Source: JACVRW01 sp046735115 (GTDB lineage: Bacteria; Actinomycetota; Thermoleophilia; Solirubrobacterales; Thermoleophilaceae). Taken from it: DNA of 64,000 bases. Made by a program: the position numbers and the translations under genes. This document shows positions 16,385 through 24,109 of this stretch, piece by piece (position 1 is the first letter of the stretch; every line of letters begins with the position of its first letter). The DNA lies in NCBI GenBank assembly GCA_046735115.1, contig JBKPSR010000012.1, positions 1 to 64,000 of the forward strand, written 5' to 3'. Below the pieces are notes generated by a model. It searched no databases, was not told the DNA's origin, and saw nothing but the letters and a program-made list of their open reading frames with translations.

Positions 16385-17002
16385 ATGCTCCGGCTGTACA
16401 GAGCGCTGTTTTCGACCAACGTGGAGCGCGTGGGGCTCGCGCTCGCCCACAAGGGCCTCGTGGTGGAATCCGTCGTCATCTCATACGAGGACCGCTCGCC
16501 GGTCGTGGAGGTGAGCGGGCAGGGACTCGTCCCGGTGCTCGTGGACGGCGACGAGGTGGTGGTCGACTCCACCCGCATCCTGCGCCACCTGGAGGACAGG
16601 TGGCCCGACCCGCCGCTCTTCCCGCGCGACCCCGCGCGGCGCGCCGAGCTCGATGTTTTCCTCGACTGGTTCAACGAGGCGTGGAAGCCGGCGCCGAACG
16701 CGATCGAGGCCGAGCTGGAGCGCGACCGGGCCGACCAGGGCCGGGTGGCCGCGCACTCCGCCCGCATGCGCGCCTCGCTCGACCGCTTCGAGGCGCTGCT
16801 CGACGGCCGCGACCACCTGTTCGGCGACGACTTCTCCGCCGCCGACTGCGCGGCCTTCCCGTTTCTGAAGTACGGGAAGCTGCGCGATCCCGAGGACGAC
16901 GAGCTCTTCCACCGCATCCTCGAGGACAACCTGCGCCTCGACGGCGGCCACCCTCGCCTGGCTGCCTGGATCGACCGCGTGGACGCACGGCCGCGGGCTT
17001 AG
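16385..17002 (+). CDS. Glutathione S-transferase-like protein
   Basis: A 205-residue protein with a thioredoxin-fold N-terminus (MLRLYRALFSTNVERVGLALA), the cis-proline segment GLVPVLVD, then DSTRILRHLEDRWP and an all-helical C-terminal domain ending in HPRLAAWIDRV. This matches the GST fold. Actinobacteria usually lack glutathione and use mycothiol or ergothioneine, so the thiol partner is uncertain. I chose ATG 16385 because the upstream codons do not resemble the family and overlap the fabD region. Its TAG shares bases with the stop of the convergent response regulator (TTAG). Confidence 0.85.
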   Translation: MLRLYRALFSTNVERVGLALAHKGLVVESVVISYEDRSPVVEVSGQGLVPVLVDGDEVVVDSTRILRHLEDRWPDPPLFPRDPARRAELDVFLDWFNEAWKPAPNAIEAELERDRADQGRVAAHSARMRASLDRFEALLDGRDHLFGDDFSAADCAAFPFLKYGKLRDPEDDELFHRILEDNLRLDGGHPRLAAWIDRVDARPRA

Positions 17003-17604
17003 GCGGTGAGTCCGAGCCGCTCGGCCCGCTGCACCGCCTCCGCCCGGTTCCGCACTCCGAGCTTCCGGTAGAGCGCGCTCGTGTGCTCCTTCACGGTGTG
17101 GGGCGACAGGAAGAGGCGCTCCGCGATCTCCTTGTTGGTGGCTCCGCTCGCCATGTGGGTCAGGACCTCGCGCTCCCGCTCCGACAGCGGCGTCGAGGGC
17201 TGCTCGGCGCGCGGTGAGAACACCGTCATTCCTCTTCCTACCATGCGTACGGCCATCGCCACGTCGTGCGCGGGCCAGTCCTTCGACACGAACCCGGCCG
17301 CGCCGGCCGCCTTGGCGGCCTGCGGCGAGATCCAGCCCGCGCCAGAGATGAGGAGGACGCGCGTGCGCGGCGACTCGCGGGTGATCGCCTCGCACAGCTC
17401 AGCGCCAGACTGCTCGCCCAGGAACAGGTCGACCAGCGCCACGTGCGGCTCGTAGCGACGCGCCATCTCGAGCGCCTCCTCGACGGTCGACGCCGTGAGG
17501 CAGCGCTCGACCCAGGGCTGCTCGGTCAGGAGCAGGCGGAAGCCCCAGTGGACCACGTCGTGGTCGTCGACCACCAGCACGCGCAGGTTGCGCTCGGGGC
17601 TCAC
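16999..17604 (-). CDS. NarL/LuxR-family response regulator
   Basis: A 201-residue two-component regulator. The receiver domain has the acidic pair in LVVDDHD, the phospho-acceptor Asp in VALVDLFLG, and the conserved Lys in FVSKDWP. The C-terminal LuxR-type helix-turn-helix is LSEREREVLTHMASG through LFLSPHTVKEH. The GTG start overlaps the stop of the upstream histidine kinase (GTGA), so the two are a cognate pair. The signal and target genes are unknown. Confidence 0.95.
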   Translation of the reverse strand: MSPERNLRVLVVDDHDVVHWGFRLLLTEQPWVERCLTASTVEEALEMARRYEPHVALVDLFLGEQSGAELCEAITRESPRTRVLLISGAGWISPQAAKAAGAAGFVSKDWPAHDVAMAVRMVGRGMTVFSPRAEQPSTPLSEREREVLTHMASGATNKEIAERLFLSPHTVKEHTSALYRKLGVRNRAEAVQRAERLGLTA

Positions 17605-18728
17605 TCGGCCGAATCCTCCTCCAGCGGCACGACGAGGCGCACGCGCCACTCTCCCCGCTCGGGCCCGAACTCCACGAGCGCGCCGCGCTGCAGCGCCTCC
17701 ACCGCCGCGAGCCGGAGCCCCATGCCGGCGCCGCGGGTCGCCGGCTGCTTGTCCGCGCCGTCGTTTCGGACCTCGAGCACGAAGGCGCCGTCGAGGCGTC
17801 CGACGCGGACGCGCACGGAGGTCGGCTTCGCGTGCTTGTGCGAATTTCGGAGCGCCTCCGCCAGCACGGACTGCGCGAGCGGCTCGACGTCCTCGGGCAC
17901 CTCCACCCCGTCCTCCCAGGCGAGCTCGAGCGGCAGGTCCTTGTAGTGGCGGCCGAGCCGGGCGAGCTCACCTCGAAGCGTTGCGCCCGTGTCGAGCGTT
18001 GGCGGGGCGAGCGGGCGCGAGAGCGCCTCGCGGAGGTCCGCCAGGGCGGCGTGCATCTCCTCCGCGCAGCGCCGGCGCGCCTCCTCGCTGAGGGCGTGTT
18101 CGGAGCCGAGCACGAGCGAGACGCCGAACAGGCGCTGGACCACCCGCTCGTGCAGCTCGCGCGCGAGGTCGATGCGGGCCTGGAGCAGCCGCGCGCGGCC
18201 CTGCTGGCTCGTCGCGATGCGGACGCTCGCCGCGAGCGCCGCGGTCTTCCCGAGTGTCCAGAGGTCGTCGCGCTCGGCGGGAGTCAGCTCGAAATGATTG
18301 CCGCCGCGGTCCGCGAAGATCACGCCGAGCCAGCGGCCGGCGGCGGACACCGGCACGCAACAGAGCGTCTCGACTCCGCCCAGGCGCGCGTAGCGCTCGG
18401 GGACCCAGCGGGCGAGCTCGCCGGTCACCTCGACCACGCGATCCTCGGACAGTGCCACCTGTGCGATGGGCGTCTCCTCGAGCGTGCCGTACAGCTCGGA
18501 GAGGAGGCCGGGCTCGACCCCGTGGCTCCCCACAACCACCACGAGCTGGCGCGCGTCGTCGTAGAGCAGCAGGCCCGCGCGGTCCATCGCGCCGAGCCGG
18601 CAACAGGCCTCGCAGAGGCGGTCGTAGAACTGGCGGCCGGACTGAGCGCTTCCATCGAGCGCACCGAGCAGCCCGACGATCACGTCGAGCGCATCCGTGC
18701 GCTGGGAGAGGGCCTGGCCTTCGGCCAT
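17601..18728 (-). CDS. Sensor histidine kinase with GAF domain (HisKA_3/NarX type)
   Basis: A 375-residue soluble kinase without transmembrane segments. Residues about 15-165 look like a GAF sensor domain (AGLLLYDDARQLVVVV, then TLCCVPVSAAGRWLGVIFADR). A dimerisation/phospho-acceptor helix follows with LARELHERVVQRLFGVSL, the histidine lying in ELHE. The ATPase domain shows the N box in EALRNSHKHAKPTSV and the G box in GAGMGLRLAAVEAL. I chose ATG 18728 because AGAAGG precedes it; a GTG at 18785 would add a short cysteine-containing lead. It is paired with the overlapping response regulator and presumably senses a cytoplasmic ligand or redox state. Confidence 0.92.
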   Translation of the reverse strand: MAEGQALSQRTDALDVIVGLLGALDGSAQSGRQFYDRLCEACCRLGAMDRAGLLLYDDARQLVVVVGSHGVEPGLLSELYGTLEETPIAQVALSEDRVVEVTGELARWVPERYARLGGVETLCCVPVSAAGRWLGVIFADRGGNHFELTPAERDDLWTLGKTAALAASVRIATSQQGRARLLQARIDLARELHERVVQRLFGVSLVLGSEHALSEEARRRCAEEMHAALADLREALSRPLAPPTLDTGATLRGELARLGRHYKDLPLELAWEDGVEVPEDVEPLAQSVLAEALRNSHKHAKPTSVRVRVGRLDGAFVLEVRNDGADKQPATRGAGMGLRLAAVEALQRGALVEFGPERGEWRVRLVVPLEEDSAE

Positions 18729-18804
18729 CGCCTTCTCTACGTCCCCACTCGGGCAATGGTTACAACGTGGCTTCGCAGCGACCACCGCCGGGTGCTTGCG
18801 CTAA

Positions 18805-19029
18805 CTACGCGTGAATCAGCGACAGGCGCAGCGTCTGCTCGGACGTGAGCGACACCTCGCGCGCATAGCCGCAGCTGTTGCAGCGGCACTCGACCGTGCC
18901 ATCGAAGTCGTCCACCCGAAGCGACCACTCGACATCGCCCGAGAGACAGACCCGGCACGCGAGCGCGGCTGCGACGAGCTGGGGGTCGTCGTCCCCGCGG
19001 AAGGTGGCGAGCTCCAGCGACTCGTTCAT
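18805..19029 (-). CDS. Small zinc-ribbon protein of unknown function
   Basis: A 74-residue protein with a CxxC (CRVC) and, about 20 residues later, a second cluster (CRCNSC), the spacing expected of a zinc ribbon. ATG 19029 (MNESLELATF) was preferred over ATG 19053 because the extra residues are basic and atypical. It is acidic overall, has no signal peptide, and lies between the histidine kinase and the folate genes. The function is unknown. Confidence 0.6.
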   Translation of the reverse strand: MNESLELATFRGDDDPQLVAAALACRVCLSGDVEWSLRVDDFDGTVECRCNSCGYAREVSLTSEQTLRLSLIHA

Positions 19030-19081
19030 CACGCCTACCGTCCCGCGTCTCATAAGGGCGGACCACAGCCGAACACCGTAA

Positions 19082-19099
19082 ACCCCCCGCCTGGGGGGT
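19082..19099 (-). terminator. Likely intrinsic terminator after folK (C6/G6 hairpin)
   Basis: ACCCCCC-GCCT-GGGGGGT is a perfect 7-bp stem with a 4-base loop. Read on the minus strand it overlaps the folK stop codon and is followed by TTTA. The T-run is short, so termination is probable rather than certain. It resembles the palindrome at 16355. Confidence 0.55.
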
Positions 19100-19608
19100 C
19101 ACAAGGCGCCGGCCCGCCGCACGGGCTGGTCGCGCACCGCTTCCAGCCGGTCGGCGAGCCGTGTGCCGTCGGGCAGCGCGAGCTCGGGATCGAGCTCGAG
19201 CAGGGGCTCCAGCACGAAGCGCCGGCTCGTGACCTCGCGGTGCGGGAGCGACAGCCGCTCCGAGCGGAGCTCGAGGTCGCCGAGCAGGAGCACGTCCACG
19301 TCGATCGGCCGCGGGCCGTGGCGGACGCCGCCCGGCCGGCGACCCAGCTCGCGCTCCACCGCCTTGGCGGCGTCGAGCAGCTCCTCCGGCCCGAGCGCGG
19401 TGCGCACTCGCACGCACGCGTTCAGGAACTCGCGCTGGTCGAGCAGCTCGCCCTGCGGCGCCGTCTCGTAGACCGACGAGGACGCCACCACGTCGACGCC
19501 GTGGCCGGCGAGCGCGTCGCGCGCCGCGCGCAGGTTTGCGAGGCGGTCGCCCAGATTGGAGCCGAGGCCGAGGTAGCCGACCCGGCCGCGCTTCAGACTT
19601 CCTTCCAC
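19099..19608 (-). CDS. folK: 2-amino-4-hydroxy-6-hydroxymethyldihydropteridine pyrophosphokinase
   Basis: Transfers pyrophosphate from ATP to the folate pterin precursor. Motifs: YLGLGSNLGDRLANL near the N-terminus, VYETAPQG, and the signature RPIDVDVLLLGD with Mg-binding aspartates, then LPHREVTSRRFVLEPL. About 169 residues from GTG 19608, which lies 16 bases inside the end of folB. No better start exists, since the next ordinary codon would remove the first strand. It is the last gene of folP-folB-folK and ends in a hairpin. Confidence 0.94.
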   Translation of the reverse strand: MEGSLKRGRVGYLGLGSNLGDRLANLRAARDALAGHGVDVVASSSVYETAPQGELLDQREFLNACVRVRTALGPEELLDAAKAVERELGRRPGGVRHGPRPIDVDVLLLGDLELRSERLSLPHREVTSRRFVLEPLLELDPELALPDGTRLADRLEAVRDQPVRRAGAL

Positions 19609-20033
19609 ACCTCGACCGAGACCTCTTCGACAGGCAGCGGGATCGGCGGCTCGGGCTTCGTCGCCTTCACGCGCACGGACTCGGCGCCGAAGCGGTCGAT
19701 CAGACGCTCGGCCAGCGCTGCGCATAGGCGCTCCAGCGTCCTGTACTGGCGCTCCTGCGCGCCGAGCGCCACCTGCTCGCAGACGTCGGCGTAGTTCACG
19801 GTGTCCTCGATCCGGTCGGTAACGGTCGCGTCGCACTCGTCAAGCTCGAACGCGATGTCGAACACCAGCCGCTGGCCGACCTCGCGCTCGGCATCGCTGA
19901 CGCCGTGGTGGGTGTAGAGCGAGAGGCCGTTTACCTCGATGGAGACGGCCGGCGCGACGGGGCCTCGTTCGTCGTCGAGCTCGTCGTCGTCGTCGATCTC
20001 GTCGAACTCGTCGTCCCGCTCCCGGTCCCACAT
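19593..20033 (-). CDS. folB: Dihydroneopterin aldolase with acidic N-terminal extension
   Basis: Splits 7,8-dihydroneopterin to the hydroxymethylpterin used by FolK. The core begins at about residue 30 (VEVNGLSLYTHHGVSDAEREVGQRL in overall pattern) with the conserved Tyr/His region, and shows NYADVCEQV and the late VKATKP with the family's conserved lysine. The first ~27 residues are an extension dominated by Asp and Glu, not seen in FolB enzymes I know. Its ATG directly follows the folP stop (TGAATG). An alternative start that removes the acidic tail is not visible. Confidence 0.92.
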   Translation of the reverse strand: MWDRERDDEFDEIDDDDELDDERGPVAPAVSIEVNGLSLYTHHGVSDAEREVGQRLVFDIAFELDECDATVTDRIEDTVNYADVCEQVALGAQERQYRTLERLCAALAERLIDRFGAESVRVKATKPEPPIPLPVEEVSVEVWKEV

Positions 20034-20831
20034 TCAGCCGAAAGTAGCAGCGGCGACCGCCAGGGCATCGGCGTTCTGGGCGACGTCGTGCACGCGGAAG
20101 ATCGTGGCGCCGCGCTCCAGGGCGACCACGTTCGTGGCGATCGTCCCGGGCACGCGCCCGCCCTCGTCGCGGCCCCCGGCGAGCTTGCCGAGGAAGCTCT
20201 TGCGCGACGTCCCGATCACGACCGGGCGGCCGATGGCGACGATCTCGTCCAGCCGCCGCAGCAGCTCGAGGTTGTGCTCCACGGTCTTGCCGAAGCCGAT
20301 GCCAGGGTCGAGCCAGACGCGCTCCTCCGGAACGCCCTCGCTCGTGGCGAAAGCGAGCCGCTCCTCGAGGAACGCCCTCACGTCGGACACCACGTCGTCG
20401 TAGCGAGGATCCTGCTGCATCGTCCGCGGCTCGCCGAGCATGTGCATGAGGCAGCAATCCGCGCCGGACTCCGCGACGAGCGCCGCCAGCTTGGGGTCGA
20501 AGCGGAACGCCGACACGTCGTTCACGATCGTCGCGCCGGCGTCCAGGGCCGCACGCGCGACCGCCGCCTTGGTGGTGTCGATCGAGACGCGCGCGGCGCC
20601 GCCTGCGGCCAGCTGCTCGACGACGGGGAGCACCCGTTTGAGCTCCTCCTCCGCCGAGACGGGCTCGGCGCCCGGTCGCGTGGACTCGCCGCCCACGTCG
20701 AGGATCGCCGCACCCTCGCTCGCCAGCCGCCGCCCGTGCTCGACCGCGGCGGTTGCGTCGAGGAACAGCCCGCCGTCCGAGAACGAGTCGGGCGTTACGT
20801 TGACGACGCCCATGATGACCGGCGCGCGCAT
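20034..20831 (-). CDS. folP: Dihydropteroate synthase
   Basis: Condenses p-aminobenzoate with hydroxymethyldihydropterin diphosphate, the sulfonamide target. Signature motifs are MGVVNVTPDSFSDGG, LDVGGESTRPGA, DTTKAAVARAAL, NDVSAF, DPGIGFGKTVEHN and IGTSRKSFLG. At 265 residues it is of normal length. It is the first gene of the folP-folB-folK set, 7 bases after the aminotransferase-like gene. folE is not in the window. Confidence 0.97.
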   Translation of the reverse strand: MRAPVIMGVVNVTPDSFSDGGLFLDATAAVEHGRRLASEGAAILDVGGESTRPGAEPVSAEEELKRVLPVVEQLAAGGAARVSIDTTKAAVARAALDAGATIVNDVSAFRFDPKLAALVAESGADCCLMHMLGEPRTMQQDPRYDDVVSDVRAFLEERLAFATSEGVPEERVWLDPGIGFGKTVEHNLELLRRLDEIVAIGRPVVIGTSRKSFLGKLAGGRDEGGRVPGTIATNVVALERGATIFRVHDVAQNADALAVAAATFG

Positions 20832-20838
20832 GTGCGGG

Positions 20839-22143
20839 TCAGCGGACCGCCAGCTCGTTCGTCACTCTCGTCAGCGACTCGTCGATCACCGTGACCGCGA
20901 GGTCGACCTCGTCGTCGCTCACGGTGAGCGGCGGCGCCATGCGCAGGCAGTTGGCCGAGCCAGCGCTCTGACCGCGCACCAGGTTCATCGACAGCCCGCA
21001 GCGGAGGCACTCCTCCGTGAGCGCGCGGCCGAGGGTGTCAGCCGGCTCGCGGGTGTCGCGGTCCTCGACCAGCTCGACTCCCACGAGCAGCCCCATCCCG
21101 CGCACGTCGCCGATCGACTCGTGGCGTTCCTGGAGCTCGCGCAGCGCGGACATGAGGCGGTCCCCACGCTGCTTCGCGGCGGCCGGCAGGTCCTCCTCGA
21201 GCACCACGTCGAGCACCGCGCCGGCCGCCTGCGCCGGCAGCGGGTCGGACACGTGCGAGGTCACGTGGATGAAGCCCAGCTCGAAGCAGCGCTCCTCGAT
21301 CTCCGAAGTCGTGACGACCGCCGATATCGGGATCCCGCCCCCGAGCGTCTTCGACAGCACGAGGAAGTCCGGCATGACGTCGTAGACCTCGAAGCCGTAG
21401 AGCCTCCCTAGGCGGCCGAGGCCGGTCTGGCACTCGTCGAGCACCAGCTGCATGCCGCGCTCCTCGCAAAGCTCGCCCATGCGTGTGAAGTAACCCGGCG
21501 GCGGGACGATGACGCCGCCTGCCGAGAGCACAGGCTCGGCGAGCACCGCCGCGGGCGAGCCGACGCTCGCCTGGTCGAACAGCTCGAAGCCAGCCTCGAG
21601 GCAGCTGCAGTCGCAGCTCCCGTCGCAGTGGCGGATCGGGCAGCGGTACTCGTACGGCGCGGGAATGGCGAACGCGCCGGGCGTGTTCGGGCCGTAGCCG
21701 CGCCGGCCGGCGGCGTAGGTGTGGGCCGAGGCGCCGGCGGTGACGCCGTGCCAGCTGCGCGTGAGGGCGGCCACCTCGAACCTTCCCGTGAACAGCTTCG
21801 ACATCCGCAGCGCGGCCTCGTTGGCCTCGGCACCGGTCGAGAGGAACATGGCGCGCTCGAGCGGCGCGGGCAGGGTGCCGACGAGGCGCTCCGCAAGCGA
21901 CAGCACCGGCGGCGAGAGCGACCACGAGTTGAGGTGCATCACGTCGCGGCAGGCCCGCTCGATCGCCTCGACCACGCGCGGGTGGTTGTGGCCGATCGTG
22001 GCGCAGATCTGCCCCGCGGTGAAGTCGAGCACCCGGCTGCCGTCGTCGAGCTCGAGGAACGACCCCGAGGCCGACCTGACGATTCCGGGCGCGAACGGCC
22101 CGCCGTAGCGGATCAGGAGGTCAGCGGCGTCCATGCCCGGCAT
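20839..22143 (-). CDS. Class III PLP enzyme, 2,2-dialkylglycine decarboxylase-like, with a cysteine cluster
   Basis: A fold-type I PLP enzyme of about 434 residues. The start LIRYGGPFAPGIVR, the segment SDPLPAQAAGAVLDVV and the tail IGDVRGMGLLVGVELVEDR and LRMAPPLTVSDDEVDL strongly resemble 2,2-dialkylglycine decarboxylase, which couples decarboxylation to transamination. The PLP lysine is K265 (LSKTLGGG) and the ring-nitrogen Asp is D236 (LDECQTGLGR). Residues 168-181 contain five cysteines (C168, C173, C177, C179, C181), possibly a metal site. Starts at 22143 or 22134 are equally possible. Other class III aminotransferase activities cannot be excluded. Confidence 0.85.
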   Translation of the reverse strand: MPGMDAADLLIRYGGPFAPGIVRSASGSFLELDDGSRVLDFTAGQICATIGHNHPRVVEAIERACRDVMHLNSWSLSPPVLSLAERLVGTLPAPLERAMFLSTGAEANEAALRMSKLFTGRFEVAALTRSWHGVTAGASAHTYAAGRRGYGPNTPGAFAIPAPYEYRCPIRHCDGSCDCSCLEAGFELFDQASVGSPAAVLAEPVLSAGGVIVPPPGYFTRMGELCEERGMQLVLDECQTGLGRLGRLYGFEVYDVMPDFLVLSKTLGGGIPISAVVTTSEIEERCFELGFIHVTSHVSDPLPAQAAGAVLDVVLEEDLPAAAKQRGDRLMSALRELQERHESIGDVRGMGLLVGVELVEDRDTREPADTLGRALTEECLRCGLSMNLVRGQSAGSANCLRMAPPLTVSDDEVDLAVTVIDESLTRVTNELAVR

Positions 22144-22195
22144 CGTTCCACGACGGGGCCGCGCGCCGCAACGGGCGCAGGGCACCGCAACCGGC

Positions 22196-23269
22196 TCAGG
22201 GGAGAATCAGGTGGCTGTCGCCGAACTCGTGGAACCGGTAGCCGTGGGCTCGGGCCGCATCGTAGGAGCGGCCGAGGAGGTTCGGGCCCGCCGCCGCCTC
22301 AAGGAGCTTCAGGTGCGACGAGTCGGGCTCGTGCCAGCCGGTGATGAGCCCGTCGACGGTGCGCAGTTCACGCTCGGGCGTGACGGTCAGGTTCGTGAGC
22401 CCCTCGCCGGGCCTCACGCGGCCGCCGGGCGCGGCGACCGTCTCGAGCGCCCTGACCACTGTCGTGCCGACCGCGATCACGCGGCCGCCCCAGTCGTGCA
22501 CGGCGTTCACGAGCCGCGCCGTTTCCGACGGGACGCGGTAGCGCTCGGGATACGGATTCTCGCCGGCCTCGAGCGACGAGACCCCGCAGTGGAGTGTGAT
22601 CGGTGCGATCAGGACCCCGCGCGCGACGAGCTCGGTGACCAGCTCCGGCGTGAAGGGGCGCGCCGCGCTGGGCATCTCGGCGCTGCCGGGGTGCAGCGCG
22701 AAGATCGTCTGGTAGTCCTCGATCGGCCGATCCTCGTCGCTGTGGCTGTAGCGAATCGGCTGGCCGTGCCGACGCAGGTACAGGTCGACCGGGCCCCCGA
22801 GCGACAGCCGCGCCACCGACAACCTGCCGCTGCCGAGGTAGGGGGCGAGCAGCTCCGCCGACGCGCCGCCGGGCAGCTCGAGCCGCGTGCCGATCCTGGG
22901 CGCGCGCAGCTGGCGCCGATCGGTCGTGCGCAGCTCGACGACCCAGAGCGCCTCCCCGGCCGCAAGCTCCTCGCGCCCGTCGACGGGCGTCGACAGGTGC
23001 AGCTCGACGTCGCCCCCGTCGAGTCGGGCGGCGCCTGCGTCGACCCGCGCCGTGCCGGCGTACCGCTCGTCCGCGAGCCGCGCCGGCACGGCTGCCGGCA
23101 GCGTCCCGGACGTGTTCACGACGAGGAGGTCGCCTGTGTGAAGGAACCGTGCCAGGTCTGCGAAGCACGCGTCCTCGAGCGTGCCGTCCCCGCGGCTTGC
23201 GACCAGGAGAGGGTCCGTGCACTCATCACCCTCACGCGGCTCGACGACCTCGGTGGCGCGCGCGATCAC
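22196..23269 (-). CDS. QueA-like S-adenosylmethionine:tRNA ribosyltransferase-isomerase family protein
   Basis: A 357-residue member of the QueA family, whose classical members add an epoxycyclopentanediol group during queuosine synthesis. Family landmarks are DLLVVNTSGTLPAAVPARL, SAEMPSAARPFT, LHCGVSSL, VGTTVVRALE and VDGLITGWHEPDSSHLKLLEA. The N-terminus is short: the usual first strand is missing and the GTG start overlaps the SDR stop (GTGA). No tgt, queF or other queuosine gene is nearby, so this may be the diverged actinobacterial branch with another role. Confidence 0.85.
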   Translation of the reverse strand: MIARATEVVEPREGDECTDPLLVASRGDGTLEDACFADLARFLHTGDLLVVNTSGTLPAAVPARLADERYAGTARVDAGAARLDGGDVELHLSTPVDGREELAAGEALWVVELRTTDRRQLRAPRIGTRLELPGGASAELLAPYLGSGRLSVARLSLGGPVDLYLRRHGQPIRYSHSDEDRPIEDYQTIFALHPGSAEMPSAARPFTPELVTELVARGVLIAPITLHCGVSSLEAGENPYPERYRVPSETARLVNAVHDWGGRVIAVGTTVVRALETVAAPGGRVRPGEGLTNLTVTPERELRTVDGLITGWHEPDSSHLKLLEAAAGPNLLGRSYDAARAHGYRFHEFGDSHLILP

Positions 23270-23943
23270 CGCGGCACCTGCGCGACCTCGCTGGCTCGGT
23301 AGCGCCCACTGGGGAGCGAGCCGTCGATCAGCGCGAGCAGGCCCGGCACGCTGTCCTCCGGCGGCGGGCGGTCCGAGATGTCGTCGCCCGGGAAGGCCTC
23401 CTGCTGCATCTGGGTGCGCATGTCGCCGGGATCGACCCAGTACACGCGCAATCCGGGGTGCTCAGCCGCCAATATCGCCGTGAGCTGCTCGAGGGCGGCC
23501 TTCGAGGAGCCGTAGCCGCCCCAGCCCTCGTAGGCCTCGACGCCGGCGTCCGAGGTGATGCTGAGGATCGCGGCGCCCTCGCTCATGTGCGGCAGGGCGA
23601 GCTGCGCCAGCGCGAGCGGCGCGAAGACGTTCGCCTCGTACACCTCGCGCAGCGTGTCGAGCGGGTACTCGGCCAGCGTGGGCTGAGGGCTCGGGCCGAG
23701 CAGGCTGGCGTTGTTCACGAGGAGGTCGATCTGCCCTCCGGCGGCCTCGACGAGCGCCCTGCGATGGTCGGGATCGGCCACGTCGCCGGGAATCGCGGTG
23801 ACCGCGTCGAGCCCCGCCGTCGCCTCCGCGAGCGCATCTGCGCCGCGGGCATCGACGACCAGGCGCCAGCCGCGCTCGTCGAGCGCGCGGGCAAGCGCGA
23901 GCCCCAGTCCACGCGACGCCCCGGTGACGATCCCAACGGGCAT
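23266..23943 (-). CDS. Short-chain dehydrogenase/reductase under a SoxR-like promoter
   Basis: A 225-residue NAD(P)-dependent reductase with VTGASRGLGLAL at the cofactor site, NNAS, and the catalytic Ser (SITSDAG), Tyr and Lys (YGSSKAA). The substrate is unknown. I chose ATG 23943 (MPVGIVTGAS) rather than ATG 23955 because the latter lies inside the apparent -10 box, and 23943 falls where transcription should begin, suggesting a leaderless message. Its stop overlaps the QueA-like start. The promoter architecture suggests induction by redox-active compounds. Confidence 0.92.
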   Translation of the reverse strand: MPVGIVTGASRGLGLALARALDERGWRLVVDARGADALAEATAGLDAVTAIPGDVADPDHRRALVEAAGGQIDLLVNNASLLGPSPQPTLAEYPLDTLREVYEANVFAPLALAQLALPHMSEGAAILSITSDAGVEAYEGWGGYGSSKAALEQLTAILAAEHPGLRVYWVDPGDMRTQMQQEAFPGDDISDRPPPEDSVPGLLALIDGSLPSGRYRASEVAQVPR

Positions 23944-23950
23944 GCCGGCA

Positions 23951-23981
23951 ATCATGCACCTTCAAGTCCACTTGAAGTCAA
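23951..23981 (-). promoter_or_regulatory. SoxR/MerR-type promoter and operator upstream of the SDR gene
   Basis: On the minus strand TTGACT (23981-23976) is separated by 19 bases from CATGAT (23956-23951), the long spacing characteristic of MerR-family promoters. An 18-bp palindrome, CTTCAAGTCCACTTGAAG (23960-23977, arms of 8, spacer of 2), overlaps the spacer exactly as the SoxR box (consensus CCTCAAGTTAACTTGAGG, from memory) does at soxS. The predicted start of transcription is at the SDR ATG. No SoxR gene is present in the window. Confidence 0.7.
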
Positions 23982-24091
23982 GGGGTCAGACCCCCTAAGT
24001 CCCTCCGACTCAAGGGGTCTGACCCCCTAAGCGCGCGCGACTCAAGGGGTCTGACCCCCTAAGTGCGCGCGACTCCAGGGGTCTGACCCCT
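23982..24091. repeat. Tandem 32-bp repeat, four palindromic cores
   Basis: The palindromic core GGGGTCWGACCCC occurs at 23982, 24014, 24046 and 24078, exactly 32 bases apart. Between cores the units share CTAAG and a GCGCGCGAC-like stretch followed by TCAA or TCCA, so the whole unit is repeated and there are no unique spacers. The array fills the divergent interval between the SDR gene and the class V PLP gene, and the SDR -35 box abuts its left end. Similar GGGGTCAGACCCC motifs are scattered in many bacterial genomes as REP-like elements. Confidence 0.9.
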
Positions 24092-24109
24092 TGCGTTAGC
24101 GTCGCTCGG

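Noticed and set aside
22196..23269. Evidence for a queuosine biosynthesis locus
   Set aside because: Only the diverged QueA-like gene is present; no tgt, queF, queC, queD or queG nearby.
23982..24091. Regular 32-bp spacing suggested a small CRISPR array
   Set aside because: The whole unit is repeated, including the sequence between cores; there are no unique spacers and no cas genes.
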